NCBI GenBank assembly: GCA_905221605.1
Contig: CAJNDS010002071.1
Coordinates: forward strand, 132,501 to 182,500
Direction of reading: 5' to 3'
Length of the DNA: 50,000 bases
Origin: Symbiodinium natans
Taxonomy: Eukaryota; Sar; Dinophyceae; Suessiales; Symbiodiniaceae
The notes below the pieces were generated by a model that ran no database searches, had not been told where the DNA came from, and was given only the letters and a program-made list of their open reading frames with translations. Position numbers and translations under genes: made by a program. Below are positions 1 to 12,320 of the stretch, piece after piece; position 1 is the stretch's first letter; the number at the start of each line of letters is the position of its first letter.

Positions 1-299
1 TGTAATTGTAGTATCCCCTCAGGGTGCAAGGCCAGACCCTCAACCGACCATTGTAGACCCTAAATCGGGGTCTGCATGGGTCCGTGTTGGGGCCGTCACG
101 CAGACATCCCCGCACCATTTCAGACCCTAGCAACCCTGACCATTGCAGACCTTTGCATGCAGGACTGTGGGATAGGTTGCGCTTACCAAGGGTCTGAAGT
201 GGTCCTGGGGCTAGTGTCTGGAATGGTAGCCCTGACCATTCCAGACCTTGCACATGTTGCGGGTAGGGTGCCAGCATTTCATACCCTCGCAAACTGAGG
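1..299. repeat. Imperfect 'GACCATTNCAGACC' repeats
   Basis: Three diverged copies of a phrase reading roughly ACCCTGACCATTGCAGACCTT lie at about 50-64, 136-152 and 232-248, with inverted GGTCTG words between them. A 73-codon open frame spans the repeat but has no coding character. No gene is seen here. Confidence 0.5.
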
Positions 300-324
300 G
301 TATGTTGTAGTTGTAGTTGTAGTT

Positions 325-395
<71 letters not shown>

Positions 396-411
396 CGTCG
401 TCGTAGTAGTC

Positions 412-442
<31 letters not shown>

Positions 443-446
443 CAGC

Positions 447-505
<59 letters not shown>

Positions 506-528
506 CAGCAGTAGTAGTAGTAGTAATC

Positions 529-614
<86 letters not shown>
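300..614. repeat. GTA/TAG trinucleotide microsatellite
   Basis: About 310 bases of nearly pure (GTA)n, starting as GTTGTAGTTGTA and interrupted by short TCG, AGC and AATCG variants near 395, 443, 505 and 525. Length is likely to vary between alleles and may be collapsed in an assembly. Confidence 0.98.
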
Positions 615-615
<1 letters not shown>

Positions 616-2920
616 ATGGCTGGCTTATTGTTGTGGGTCGTTCCATTGCCATTGAGACGTGTGCCAGCTGGGTTGCCATGGTTGCCAGGACTGCCCGGTT
701 CCCTCCCATTGGTGTGTGTTCTGGGCCGGTGGTGTGCCTGTTTGGTCAGTGGTAGTTGGTGTGGCTGTGTGTGGTGGTGGTGTGGCTGGTGTGTGTGGGT
801 GGGCTTCTGTTGGTGGGATGCCCGAGGGTTCTCTCATTCTCTCTCTTTCTCTCTCTCTGTCTCTCTCCTTCTGTCTTTTCTTCGTTCTTTCCTTGTTTAT
901 TCCTTGCGGTGCACGTGCCCCGATTTCGGGCGAGCAAAGCGGAGTGTCTGCTCGACTCGTTCCCTTTCTCCTCCTACTCCGCAGACATGCGGGAAAGGTG
1001 GCCAAAGGAGCAGCTGACAGCCATGCCTCGGGCTGTAGGATCCGAATAGCCCTGCGTAACTTGAGACAGCGGCTGCAAAAGCTAGAAAATCGCCCGTGAT
1101 TTTACGCAGCGGCGCTTGTTCCGACAAGCGAAGCAACAAGAACATTACAAGGGCATTTTTTGGGATTGGAGGGGGGCACCGAGGGGGGGCGGGGGCTGTG
1201 AGGAGGCGGGGCCGCGGTCGTCATTTCTTGAAACACTCGAGAAACAGATTGATGAGTAAGCGACAACTCCCGAATGCTCCAAGGAGCTAGCTTTCGTGAT
1301 TGATGTGAAGTCATGTACTCGGGCATTCCCCTCATTATAGTCTTCTGTGTGTACGAAAAAAACATTCCTCGACTGTATCAATCGAGCCTTGGTCTGCAGA
1401 GCTGCGTGGCAAAGCGGAAGACGGCCACAATTTATGGCCTTCTTGTGCACCTCTAGCCACAACTCTGGGAGGCAATTCTTCCGAGCGCTCAAACATGTCA
1501 AGGCACAAGTTGCATAAGAAACGCTGAAGAAAGAAGCGGATTTAAGCAAACCAGCACAAACAACTGACGCAGAAAGTCCTTCATCACGCTCGCTGCACAT
1601 CAAGCTGCTTAACTGGCACTGCGTTGATCACGATGTCGCCAAATTACCAGAAAGCACGCCTGTCTACAGGCACCCATCAATGCTGTGCTGGTGCACTCGG
1701 TGTAATTACTCATGTCGTGTATCAGGTTGGTTTATGTTGGGCCGTGCTCCCCCATTCACAAAAATGGTTTTCATGCAAGATGGCGACATAACAGTACACC
1801 AATTCAACAGCCCTGCCTGCTGCGCTCCTCCGCATGCATGTCGCGGCCTAGGTGACAGAACAAATAGGACAAACAGGACACACTGTGAATCGGGCAAAGA
1901 GGACAACTCCAAACTCTGACTGGCTCTGGTTGGATCCTGGCTTTGGTTGCCTGGTTCTGAAGTGATGCCTTGGATGATACAGACCGGTGATGCTCAGTCG
2001 TCTGCTTCGACGGAAACTTCAAACTGCCCTAATAACCAGCGAGACTCCGACGCCCATCGATCTGGAGTGCGTGGCTTCAAAAGGGTGAGCGAGAGCGAAC
2101 GGTACATTTGTAGCGATAGATGCTGAGAATTGTTGAAAGCTTCAAGGATATCACGTGGTTACACCATGTTGCGCCTGCTCATGTAGCGCATTGATAACAG
2201 GGGCCAGTCAGTCCATGCATGGCCTAATCCCAAGCTGCCCGATACCGCACATCACTCCACAAAGCAGGAGCTTCAAGCACCCCAAGCCCTTCAGCAAGTA
2301 TTGACCACGTACAAGCCGTCCGCCTCCGCCTTGTCCCGAAAGCTAGACTCTGAGAAAGCGGGATCACTTCACAAAATCCGGCAGCCGGCAGCATCGGGGC
2401 CGAGCCACGCAATGTATCCCAGCAAAGGCTAGGGGCCACAGGAACCCGCACCCGCCCTCGTGTTCCTTTGGGGTGCAATTGAAAGCTTCTGTTTGCGCAC
2501 ACCCTGAACCTTAGGCCTTTGGCGTAAGGCTCAGGATTCGAGCGTGGAATTGAAGTTGCAGCTACTGTTTGCACAAAAGGAAGACTGCCGTAATTTCTTA
2601 CTTCGTGCAAAGCAAGCTATGTACCACGAAAGAAGGCGCACTGGGTGCACGGCCGAGTGCTTGACCTTAGCGAGGTGAAGGCTCAGAAGCTGCTTCCAAG
2701 GCTGTAATCGGGTAATGAAGCAATCACAGTTTGTGCAAACCTTACTGGGCGCAATGTATGCACTGCCCAGATGCGACTGGACTGCCCTGAAACCTCCAAT
2801 ACTCTTTAGTTTCTGACAAGCTCCAGCACCCAACGAGCCGCAGACCCATTCTTCCCAGAAAGTCGCCAGGCCCTGCGAGATGCAGTGAAATCAAGTATGT
2901 CAAGAAGCTGTCGACGCAAG
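615..2920. other. Intergenic; CT-rich tract, no supported gene
   Basis: Bases 615-820 are GT-rich and 829-885 are an impure (CT)n tract. Open frames on both strands here are rich in Ser, Arg and Leu and follow the base composition. Near 2290-2224 on the minus strand a short stretch (EGLGVLEAPALWSDV) looks more protein-like, but no splice boundaries define it. Confidence 0.5.
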
Positions 2921-2924
2921 GCAG

Positions 2925-3160
2925 GAAACCGATTCGCGCACTGGAAGGACCGATTCGCACGTCCTACCAAATTCGCACCCTGAAACGCGGATTCGCTTAC
3001 CGCGGATTCACTCACTGAACGCCGCGGATTCGCGCACCGGTGGATTCGCACACGTAGGATTTGCACACTGAAAGGCGGATTCGCGCACTGATTCCCGCAC
3101 TGAGACGGCAGATTCGCTCACGGAGGATTCGCTCACGGAGGATTCGCGCACTGAACAACC
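2925..3160. repeat. GGATTCGC minisatellite
   Basis: About ten imperfect copies of (C)GGATTCGC(G/T)CAC(TG), spaced 13-30 bases apart. The same core with a different tail (GAATCGGAAA) recurs at 11.36-11.50 kb. Confidence 0.75.
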
Positions 3161-3221
3161 TCAGCCCTCAAAGCTTTATCAACATCAAGATATGACCTGT
3201 CGGTAGTAGGGGATGGGCGTC

Positions 3222-3305
3222 AAGCCCCTAAACCCGAAGCCACTGCAACCCTATCCTACCCTAAAACCTAAACACGGAACCCTGAAGAGGAAAACCCTAA
3301 CCGCG
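3222..3305. repeat. Degenerate CCCTAAA telomere-like block
   Basis: Diverged CCCTAAA/CCCGAA heptamers. The plus-strand translation reads KPLNPKPL, a peptide pattern such blocks commonly give in dinoflagellate gene predictions and not evidence of a gene. Confidence 0.7.
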
Positions 3306-6112
3306 AAAAAAGCCAAGAACTCTTACACGTCGATGCATGCGCGCTGCCTCCATTGTCGAGCAATGGCGCACCATGCGCGCCATCGACCTAAGCTTGTGTG
3401 CCAGCATTGGGGCACGGCAGGAATCAATCAAGCTGGCAAAAGCATGGCATATTCCACGCAGCATTTCAATGCTGGGCTGCTGACCTCCTCTGTGTGCACA
3501 GCCGTGTAGCCCATGGCCGCTTTGTACCTAGACCCATACCGAAACATGGAACCCTGTAAGCATCATAGAGCATCTCGGCACCAGCAGCTCTGCTCTCAAG
3601 GCTGTAAACTCAGAGCTGCGCCATGGAACTTCAGCTTGCGACTCGAAGCGGACCTTACCAAAATTGCGTAACTTACTCGCGGCTGCGTGCAGTTTGCATG
3701 TCACATCTTGTCGCATCCTGTCGCATGCTACTGGTCCTCCGAGGTTGGGGCAGCTTTTGCAGATCCGCCGACAGATGCCAACCCCTGCTGTCGCTCTGAA
3801 TCTACATAGAGATGATGAATGCAGACATATACAGATTGCCTGCCCGCCCTGCGAAGCTGAGTAGGCTGCCTGCTCTTTGCACAGCCATCGTGTCACCCGA
3901 ACTTCAAGCGGTGCTAGCTGTACCACTGCAATGAACAATAAGCTTCTCCGCTTGGGGCGAGCCTGATTCTGAGGAAATCGCCTGTCCTGGCAGGAGTCAA
4001 CATCGTGTGCGGACAGACCTTGACTAGGACGGATTCGCTTAGACCTCGCCATTACGACTTAACACTCGCAAAGGGCACATCGCCCGAGAGGATGGAGTTC
4101 ACCTGGCTGGACATCACGATTCCACTGGCAAGCATCTACCTACCACGTAGCGGGTGCGTTCTGACGCCTTTGTTGCCACTACACCACTTGCCAGCACATT
4201 TGGCAAACCAGTCAACTGTCAAACAACAGTGGTGTCGGAATTGTCGTGTGCGTTGTTTCAACAAGGCATCTGGTCTGTTGCAGCACATCACTCTCAGCAC
4301 CGTGATCGTGTTGAACTGCTGGTGCTAAACATCGACGCAACGAAGAGGTACTGAAACTCTTGAGCTGCCGCGATTCAGGAGAATCAGTGTCCAAAAAAGA
4401 ACAAAATGTTCATGGGCAACGGTATGGTTATCGAGCTGTCCCTTGCGAGCTTGACGAACTCACAATCTTGAGAGGCTGAACGAAATGACAATCGCAAGCG
4501 ACAAGCAGTGCGAGATGAGAGTGCAGCACAGTCTCTTGGATGTGCCACGGTTTGAAATCCACAAGGCGACGGAAACAGAATTTAGCACGACTGCAGAATA
4601 TTACAGCGCTTCCTCTGTAGCCCTGACGCATAATCCAGGCAATGTAGATGGGAAACGCTCAATTCAGTCAGTATGAAACCTACAGGGTTGAAAAAGTACA
4701 GGCTGAGTGGCGTGCGACTCACTTTAATCACTCTACCTCTCTTCGAGGCGCGATAACCGAGAACACGGGGAATGGAATGCACTAGTGATCAGAAAAAAAG
4801 GAACACACAAATAAGTTCACACATTGAACTGAATGGAACTCAATCTGCATTCTGTGCGTTGCACGTTGCTCCCGTCAGCCTGTTACCCTGTCCTTGCTTG
4901 CCCTCATTCTTTATTGGTCTGTCGCGAAAGATGCTGGAGCCCTCGTGCCTGCTCCTCTGTAAGCGGAAACTGCACCGGATGCGCAGCCTCTTCCTGCAGC
5001 ACGCTTGAAGAAAGAAGAATCCGTAGAATCTACGTCTGTTGTGTGCAGACATTTTCAGAATGACCCGGGATCCTTCAGCTCAGCCTCCCAGCTGCTCCGC
5101 GTGCCACCGTGCCTTTCGAGAGGCCCCGATGGCACTCCGCTACTTTGTTGGAATTTGGGATCTGCAGAAACTCCGAAGCGCAAGAGTCAGCAACTTCGAC
5201 AGCTCGCTGCATTCGCCCTTACCAGGCTCTCTCACAGCGTTGAGGTGTGCACGAGTAGTTCAGCAACACGGTCAGGTTAGACAGAAAGTGCGTGACCTGA
5301 GGCTACTATGCCTCTCCCTCAGGGGAAGCAGGGGGAGCGGGGGGCGGATGCCTTAGGATGAAACCAATCAAATGCTGTAGGAGGAGGGGACTCTCTTCTT
5401 CTGGTAGAATGAGCAATCGTGGAAGTGCTGCTTGAGGTTCGCTTGTTCGAATCTTGGGTTCTTGAGTCATAAACACGGTAAGTCCCTTTAGTTTGTTTCG
5501 CTCATTCACTCCGCGCACTCGTCATCGAAAAACCTTAATATCTACATCATCTCCAAGACCCCGCTTGTATGAAGTGCCATCTCACTGTCATTCCAAGGTC
5601 AAGAAGAGAAGAAGAAATTATAAGGAACAAGACATGTAACTATTAATAGGATATTTGGACATGAAGGTTTACGTGCGTGTCTGAAATTCTGAACGTAACG
5701 CAAGAACCCCATGCCACGCGTCACTTTCTTGTAATGGGTCATGTCGACACATTTCGACATCCACTTAAAACTCCGAGGGCCAGAATTATTCTCCCTGGGG
5801 ATGTTCTCGTCCCTTTTTTGCCTTTTTGGGATCCTGTTGGCCCCATGAGGTGAAGATGATAGGCTCAGGCTACATCCCGTGCTCCATGCCAATGCTGCAA
5901 CAAGCTACAGAACGGTACTTCGTGGACGAGGTTCACAAACATCTCTCAATTTTGGACTCAGGCTAACAAAACCCCGGTGATGCATTGGCCAATGCTGGCC
6001 ACCTGTCTCGGGTCACCGTGGCCAACAATGCAGGCTAGGTCCCCATCGTTGGCGGTCGCACGGTCGCACTGTTACTGCACCCTGCCAGATTCCGTCGGCC
6101 GACCTGCACTAG
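3306..6112. other. Low-confidence region; isolated exon-like open frames
   Basis: No gene can be assembled. On the minus strand 3653-3582 reads VRFESQAEVPWRSSE and has an AG|G acceptor and a possible GT donor. On the plus strand 4148-4352 is open for 67 codons after a TAG and ends DRVELLVLNIDATKRY-stop. 4035-4150 reads RPRHYDLTLAKGTSPERMEF. None matches a family I know, and each could be chance. Confidence 0.25.
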
Positions 6113-6557
6113 GTGCAAGCCAAGCCGCCCAGCTGTTCAGCGGAAAGTCTGCCTGCTCCAGTGCTCGACAAACTCACAGAAAAGGCTGGCACTGCTGTTT
6201 GGTGTACCAAGCCGTTTGGTGTACCAAGCCGTGAATCAACTGAGCTGAAGAATGCAAGGCAGTGGCACCCCTCAACTCATGTCTTTGTGCCAATGATTGC
6301 CAATGACATCCTCTAATCAAGTGCACAGGGCACATGCCTAACAGTTGCCATTGCTGCGAAAGGAGAGCCACCTCATGGACTCCGTCGAAGGGATAATTCA
6401 GACTGCTCAGCAGCTCAAACAAGCCCAATATGATCCTGAGTTGCTAAGCATTGAAGTTTGTTGCCACTCTGACATAGCAATGTCCCAGAATCTGATATGT
6501 CTGCACAGGTTGAACTGGATAACACTCAGGCCAAGATTCAGCAGCGAGGCTGCATAA
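6113..6557 (+). CDS. Possible two-exon plus-strand gene fragment
   Basis: Function not recognised. Exon 6113-6184 follows a TAG|G acceptor (CACTAG|GTG), encodes 24 residues ending VLDKLTEK and stops at AAG|GC, a donor type used by the SUMO gene in this window. A second exon begins at 6363 after GCGAAAG|G, in the compatible phase 0. It encodes ESHLMDSVEGIIQTAQQLKQ followed by AQYDPELLSIE, and the frame stays open to a TAA at 6555-6557. The second part is amphipathic and helix-like. The first exons are missing. The antisense frame is also partly open, so the strand is not certain. Confidence 0.35.
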
Positions 6558-7790
6558 GCAGGCGGTGCCTGCGGCGTGAAAGACACCGTGCCGCATCTGG
6601 AAACTAATGATCATTGCATGCATCTTTGGCAATTTTGACTGAGGCACGAGCGACCCATGATTCACAAATGCCCATGCACAGCCCAAGGTAGGCTGCGGTA
6701 AGGGTCACCAGGGTACCTCAGCAATTGTACGCCAGGCGGCCGTGGCAGTGTGGCGAGAGCGTGGTCCAGTTCGTTCAAGTGTGGAATACCATGGGTCGGC
6801 GGCTTCAGCTCAGCTCAGCTCAGCTCAGTTCTCCAACCCAAATTCAATTCTTTTAGGGTTCAGGGCTTCTCCCTACCCGCGTATCAAGGGGGGCTTCCCT
6901 TTGTCTGTGTGGTTATAACCTGGGCTAGGATGCTGATATCGCAGTTGGGGTATGGTCTTCTTCGGCCCCGCTCCGCAATCATAATATTGGGCGTTCAGAA
7001 TCCTAGTTCTATGGATAGACATCGCTCAAAGGGGATTCCAGGGTTTGGTCAGAAATGCCTCAAAAGATTCTGTTGCGGACGATGATACATGTGTTTGAAC
7101 TTTTTGTCAGGTTTTGGACTCTTTTCGTTGCTTTTTGGGAAGCTCCATAATGTAGCAAGAGGTGTGCTTCCTTGATATTTGAAATGGACACCTGTATTTC
7201 CTCAGCATTTCATAGGAAACCTATGCTAGCTAACCCCACACCCGAAATATCTTTCCTCTATGAACTCATACAGAAACCTCTGTTGCCTCCATATCTTAAA
7301 GGAACATCCACTCCTCGGAATGTCCACAAGAACCTACAAGACTTCCTTTTATTGCATAGAATTCTCTTATTCCTCTATGCTTTCATGGGGGGTCTTTGTT
7401 TTGAAGCGATATCCTGTCTTTCCTCTACGGCCGAAAACAAATTTTGGAAATTCGTGCGCCAAGCCTGAGGCCGTAGTTTTCCAGCGCGCTTGTGCCGTGC
7501 TAGTGCTTGGCCACGCCGGCAAACATGTCAACTACATGACTTGGTATTGACGAGCTCCCTTGCAAACCTTGCTCTACACATCCCTGGCTTGGATGGCTGT
7601 CAATCCCTTGCTTGGCCCTGGCGGAGCTGTCCATTTTTCTTCCTGTTTCCTGGACAAACCTCTGCCTGCCCACCTCCCAAGACCTCTGCTAAGGCCCATG
7701 GCTTCACATCGGACCCACAAACCTAAACCCCTGCTTGGGGGCGGACGTGGGGGAGCGAAGTAACCGGGAACACAAATCCTGGGTTTCGTG
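6558..7790. other. No supported gene; short AGCTC repeat
   Basis: Contains a (CAGCT)n run at about 6805-6829 and one telomere-like phrase at about 6853 (TTTTAGGGTTCAGGG). Open frames of 60-110 codons here are rich in Ser, Cys and Leu and show no splice-site support. Confidence 0.45.
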
Positions 7791-7794
7791 GTGA

Positions 7795-8425
7795 AATGGT
7801 CTGTGCGTGGAGCGTCTTTTGCAGAGATGGTGTGGTGCGGTGTGGTGGTCTGGTGTGTAGTTGACGCGGTGCGAGCAAGGCAAGCGATGGTGCGGTGTAG
7901 TAGTGTCACGCAGATGCAGAGGAAGAACCTGGCATTGGCCACCCGTATGAAGCAAACCGAGACAAAGGGAGACGAGGAGCCCAGGAACGGCAAAGGCCAC
8001 CCGCGTGAAGGGAGACAAAGAAAAGGCAAGGAAACGAGGAGTTCAGGAACTCGACAATGGCCGAGGAAACAGGAATCCGGCCATGGCCACCCACATCCGA
8101 AGACAACAGGAAACAAAGGGAGACAAACCACAGGAGACAAAGGAGACAAAGGGATACAAAGAGTGCAGGAACCTGGCAATGGCCACCCACAAGAAGAAAA
8201 GGAAAGGGAGACAAAGGGAGATAAGGGTTTAGGATCAGAGCCACAAACCTGCAAACCAGGAGCCTTGCAATTTCCACCCACTGGGAGACAAAGGGCGGCC
8301 ACATGATGAGAGACAAGCCGCCCAGAACCACCCACATGAAGAGACAAAGAAGAGGGGCCGCACCTCACGATGCGAGACAAAGGGAAACAAAGGGAGACAA
8401 GGAGCCCAGGAACCGGCCATTCCTG
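7795..8425. repeat. GAGACAAAG-type repeat array with GGCCACCC phrases
   Basis: GAGACAAAGG(G/A) is repeated many times, interleaved with diverged 40-100 bp units carrying GGAACCTGGCAATGGCCACCC. This repetition keeps long frames open on both strands, including a 268-codon minus-strand frame (8380-7574) that should not be read as a gene. Confidence 0.8.
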
Positions 8426-8561
8426 ATAAGCAAAGAACCCCTACAGTACAACTGTTTGGGGAAGCCACCAAGGTTGGGGTCCAAGTCACCAAGGTTCGGG
8501 ACCCAGAGTCCCTCCGAATGATAGACCAGAAACTGGCCTTCTGGCTGATTACTGCGACTTC

Positions 8562-8606
8562 GGTTGAACCCTAAACCCGAAACCCTAAACCCTAAACCCG
8601 AAACCC
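8562..8606. repeat. CCCTAAA telomere-like block
   Basis: Five to six near-perfect CCCTAAA or CCCGAAA units. The reverse translation reads VSGLGFRVSGLGF, a typical dinoflagellate repeat artefact. Confidence 0.85.
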
Positions 8607-9850
8607 TGACGCCCAGCGGCTGCCGGTAGGGCTTCAAGACCCAAGAAAACAATCCGAAAGAGCGCACGCTCAAGGAGTCAGCGCACGCCTGCAACCTCCG
8701 GCTAAGGTCATGTTAGTTTTTTAAGAATGCAAAGCGGGGGGGCGGGACCCTGGGCGGGGACTTTCTTGATGTATTCTAAGCGTGGGAATCAGATTGGGTT
8801 GGGTTTCAACAAAACGAAACCATTCGAGAACAGAATGAACAAACATTGTGCAATGAAATGAAATGTACACACTTGTTCATCAAGATGTTACTTACCAACT
8901 TTGCGTCGATCATTTTTGCAATGTGCACAACTCCAGTACAACGGGCATAGCTTTAAACTATGTACATGGGATACAAAATACATTTGAAGATGAGTTTTTG
9001 TTCGAATTGATTTGTTTGCTTTGTATATAGTTTTCCGCATGTCCGCATGATTCACAAGTGGCTTGTACTTTTGTGTGCGTTGACACCTTCATGTTTTTGT
9101 TGTGTCGAGTTTTTTTGGACTGGTCACATAGAGTCCACACGTCTTTTATTGAATGGAAGAGCAGGAGGTTAGTAGGTGGGTGTGGGAGCCCTCCCCCGCC
9201 TGTATTTTGCAAGCACAAGGCCATACTGAATCTCTCATTCTGTTCTGTTCTTTGCTGCCTTTCTCCTGCATTTATGTTCTGTTCTTTCTTCATTCCGTTG
9301 TTTCCCTTTGACCTTTATTTCTTCGCTTCTGTCCTCTTTTTTGTCTGCCGTTCGTCCTGTCTTTCTGCGATTCTTTCTTTCCAGCTTTCCCATGTAGTAC
9401 GTACAGGAGAACATGCACCCCCCAACACGCATGGACGTGCAGATTTGAAAGGCATCAGCCATCCTCACGGGCCCTCTGTTCGGAGCCGCGCTCCACCCAT
9501 CCAAGAAAGCGGGCCCCCAGCTCCGAAAGCCAAAGCTCAGAACTAAATAAGACAAATATGTGCGATGGAATTTGTGAGGGTTTCCATTTCTGCAATCTGG
9601 GAGTCGAGCCGCAAGGGGGGCCCTTACTGGGAGGAGAACCTTGCAGGAGGGCGCCCCTTACAGGGAGGAGGCGGGAAGGCCCTCACGGAGAGCCGGAGAC
9701 GCCCTTGCGGGCTCGTAGGAAAGCACAGTACGACGATCGAATCTGGAAATGAAGCTCGAACAGGTTGGGACATTAGAGGCTTTACCTGGCTGCCTTCCTG
9801 GTCTCCAAGTCTGAGGACATCTGAGGCTCCCACTTAACAAGTGGAAATAC
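8607..9850. other. No supported gene
   Basis: An AT-richer stretch (8760-9400) is followed by GC-rich sequence with GGAGG phrases (9600-9700). No exon with matching AG|G and donor boundaries was found. A 162-codon plus-strand frame at 9058 is dominated by Phe, Leu, Cys and Ser and appears non-coding. Confidence 0.4.
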
Positions 9851-10102
9851 TCAAAGGGCAGCATGGCGTTCGCGGCATCGAGCAACTGTCCAAGTCACAT
9901 TGATGAGATGGGTGTTCTCTTGGTCTCGCTCGAAATTTTCAATTCTGCTGCGCAAAGAAAAGCACAGCTCGCATGCTCGCATGATCTTAAATGATGCTAG
10001 GACCAAGTGCTGGCGGGCCAGTGCCAGTGCCATGGAAGCCTGGAGCTGGTAGGACTTGCAGTCCACCAGGCGCTGCAAGACTTCTCTTTGCGTCGCAGGT
10101 GC
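9851..10102 (-). CDS. Candidate terminal exon, unknown protein
   Basis: Not recognised. After CCTGCAG|GCA at 10103 the minus strand is open for 83 codons to a TGA at 9851. It begins APATQREVLQRLVDCKSYQL and continues with LALARQHLVLASFKIMRACEL and RIENFERDQENTHL. Composition (charged, helical, few rare residues) is protein-like. An alternative GC donor after CTCCAG would end the exon at 10040 with exactly 21 codons. A possible upstream exon (DAGHDAHGLRLCIARFAES, near 10.3 kb) lacks a clear donor. Confidence 0.4.
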   Translation of the reverse strand, partial: APATQREVLQRLVDCKSYQLQASMALALARQHLVLASFKIMRACELCFSLRSRIENFERDQENTHLINVTWTVARCRERHAAL

Positions 10103-10429
10103 CTGCAGGGCAGGAATGTGATGTGCGAAGTATTATGTCAAGGAGACTGCGAAGTGTCAAGACATGTGCTGTAAATGTCCTATACATCTGTAAGTTAAGG
10201 ATTGCTCGGCTTGTCTCGCTTTGTCCTGGCTCGATGATACCAGCAAATCCACACGAGACCGCACAAAAAGGAAGGCCGAGCAGCAACATCTGCTCTCCGC
10301 AAACCGTGCAATGCACAGTCGCAGGCCGTGTGCATCATGACCAGCGTCCTCTCGAGACACCCAGAAGACCGAGTGTGACAAAAGTGTTGAAATTTGAAAA
10401 CACATGTTGTAGTTTAGACTAACATTACA

Positions 10430-11355
10430 TCAAATTCATTACATCACACATCACTGCATTGCTCAGACTCATGGTCCACAAAACTCTACAAGCAGGGCAG
10501 GCTCTTCACATCTGTCCGCAAATGTCCAAACTCCTTCATAGTCATTGACGTTTCGGGAATTCAACTTGTGCATTGTTGTAGATCTGCAGGCCCTCTGCCG
10601 GCCTCTGCCTGGCTGAAAGACTCTGTGGGTCCAGGAAGTCTGCTTCGCCAGGCCTGTGTCACTGGACGGACACGGCAACGGAGATGCAAAGATCAAGAGG
10701 ACATTCAGCAGGCGACAGAACCACAGACGTGAAGCAATGCGAAGGATCCGCGCAGTCCTTCTGCTTCAAGCTTGCATAGAACTGAATGCTAAGCTCGGTT
10801 CGCAGCCCGTTGCTGGCACAGCATCCCTTATCATCCCCTTCACCGTGAAGATCCGTGAAGGGTAGATGGCACCCCTAGAAGCCGTGGCCTGATAAACTCG
10901 AGATCCACCAACTTCCTGGCAGCTCATGCATTTCAGCTGACCAAAGCACACATGAGACGCACAATCTTCTGTGTCAAAATGACTCGGACAGCTGCACATG
11001 TCAAGCTGCGCCTGCCCTCCCCACAAACATCACGAGCATCACGAGCAGGTTGAGGAGAGCTTGTGGACCCAGACCGCACAAACAAGCCGTCGGGCGTCGG
11101 AGGGGACAGACAAGCAGGGTAATGAAAGCACAGCAGAAGATGAACGGAACCCAACAGATGCCAGACAAACCCAACTATGCAACGGGGCACGGCACACGAT
11201 CTGAAAACTGAAGTGGAACTGCGCTGGGAAACCAAAAGGGGGACAAGAAGCTGGGTGTGAAGGTAATACACGACGTCCTCTGGGCATGGCACAAGTATAT
11301 TCTCGACGCAGAGTCAGACATCCAATGCTTCAGTGCTTGAGAAAATAGGCTGACT
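10430..11355. other. No supported gene
   Basis: Only short frames without splice support, and no repeats of note. Confidence 0.4.
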
Positions 11356-11357
11356 AC

Positions 11358-11505
11358 GGCTGAGGCGCGAATCAGAAAACTTGAATCGGAAACGCAGAGC
11401 GGCGAATCGGAAAACACCCCGCACTGAATCGGAAACCGCCAGGCACGAATCGGAAACTGCGAGGCGCTGAATCGCAAAACCGGGCGGCTGATTCAGAAAA
11501 GGAAA
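11358..11505. repeat. GAATCGGAAA minisatellite
   Basis: About six imperfect units of GAATCGGAAA(C/A)NC, spaced 20-28 bases apart. It directly precedes the TATTGG tract. Confidence 0.75.
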
Positions 11506-11564
11506 GCTCGACGCGGGCACGTCCTGCCGCAGTAGCTACGCCATGTCGAAAACCTGTAGAAAAC

Positions 11565-12315
11565 CAATAATTCTATTGGTGTCTATTGTTTTTTTGTTTT
11601 CTATTGGTTGTTTTTTGGTTTTTATTGGTTTTCCATTGGTTTTCTATTGGTTTTTTTTGGTTGTCTGTTGGTTTACTACTGGTTTTCTATTGGTTTTCTA
11701 TTGGTTTTAATTGGCTTTCTATTGGTGTTAATTGGTTTTCTATTGGTTGTTATTGGTTTTCTACTGGATTTTATTGGTTTTCTATTGGTTTTTATTGTTT
11801 TTATTGCTTTTCTAGGTTTTCTATTGGTTTCATTTTGGTTTTTATTGGTTTTCTATTGGTTTTCATTGGCTTTCTATTGGTTTTTTATGGTTTTTTATTT
11901 GTTTTCTATTGGTTGTTATTTAGTTCTCTATTGGTTTTTATTCTATTGGTCTTTATTGGTTTTCATTGGTTTTCTATTGGTTTTTTTTTGGTTTTCTATT
12001 GGTTGTTATTTGGTTTTCTATTGGTTTTTATTCTATTGGTCTTTATTGGTTTTCTATTGGTTTTCTTGGTTTTTTTGGTTTTTATTGCTTTTCTAGGTTT
12101 TCTATTGGTTTTCATTGGTTTTCATTTTTGTTGTTGGTTTTCTATTGGTTGTTATTTGGTTTTCTATTGTTTCTTATTGTCTTTTTGGTTTTCTTTTGGT
12201 TTATTTTGGTTTTCTATTATTGGTCTTTATTGGTTTTCTATTGGTTTGCTATTGGTTTTCTATGGGTTTTTATTGGTTTTCTATTGGTTTTCTATTGGTT
12301 TTTCATTGGTTTTAA
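11565..12315. repeat. TATTGGTTTTC tandem tract
   Basis: Roughly 750 bases of imperfect 11-12 bp units (TATTGGTTTTC and TATTGGTTGT/TTTT variants). There is almost no A other than in TATT, so the plus strand is almost pure T and G. It reads as a 283-codon frame of Phe, Tyr, Trp, Ile and Gly, which is a repeat translation and not a membrane protein. Confidence 0.95.
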
Positions 12316-12320
12316 AACAT

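Noticed and set aside
613-1099. Overlapping frames of 126-146 codons on both strands
   Set aside because: GT-rich and CT-rich low-complexity sequence with no splice support.
5430-5460. tRNA B-box-like TGTTCGAATCTTGG
   Set aside because: No A box, acceptor stem or cloverleaf can be formed upstream.
7574-8380. 268-codon minus-strand frame
   Set aside because: It lies over the GAGACAAAG repeat array. Composition (Ser, Leu, Cys, Pro) comes from the repeat, and overlapping frames are equally open.
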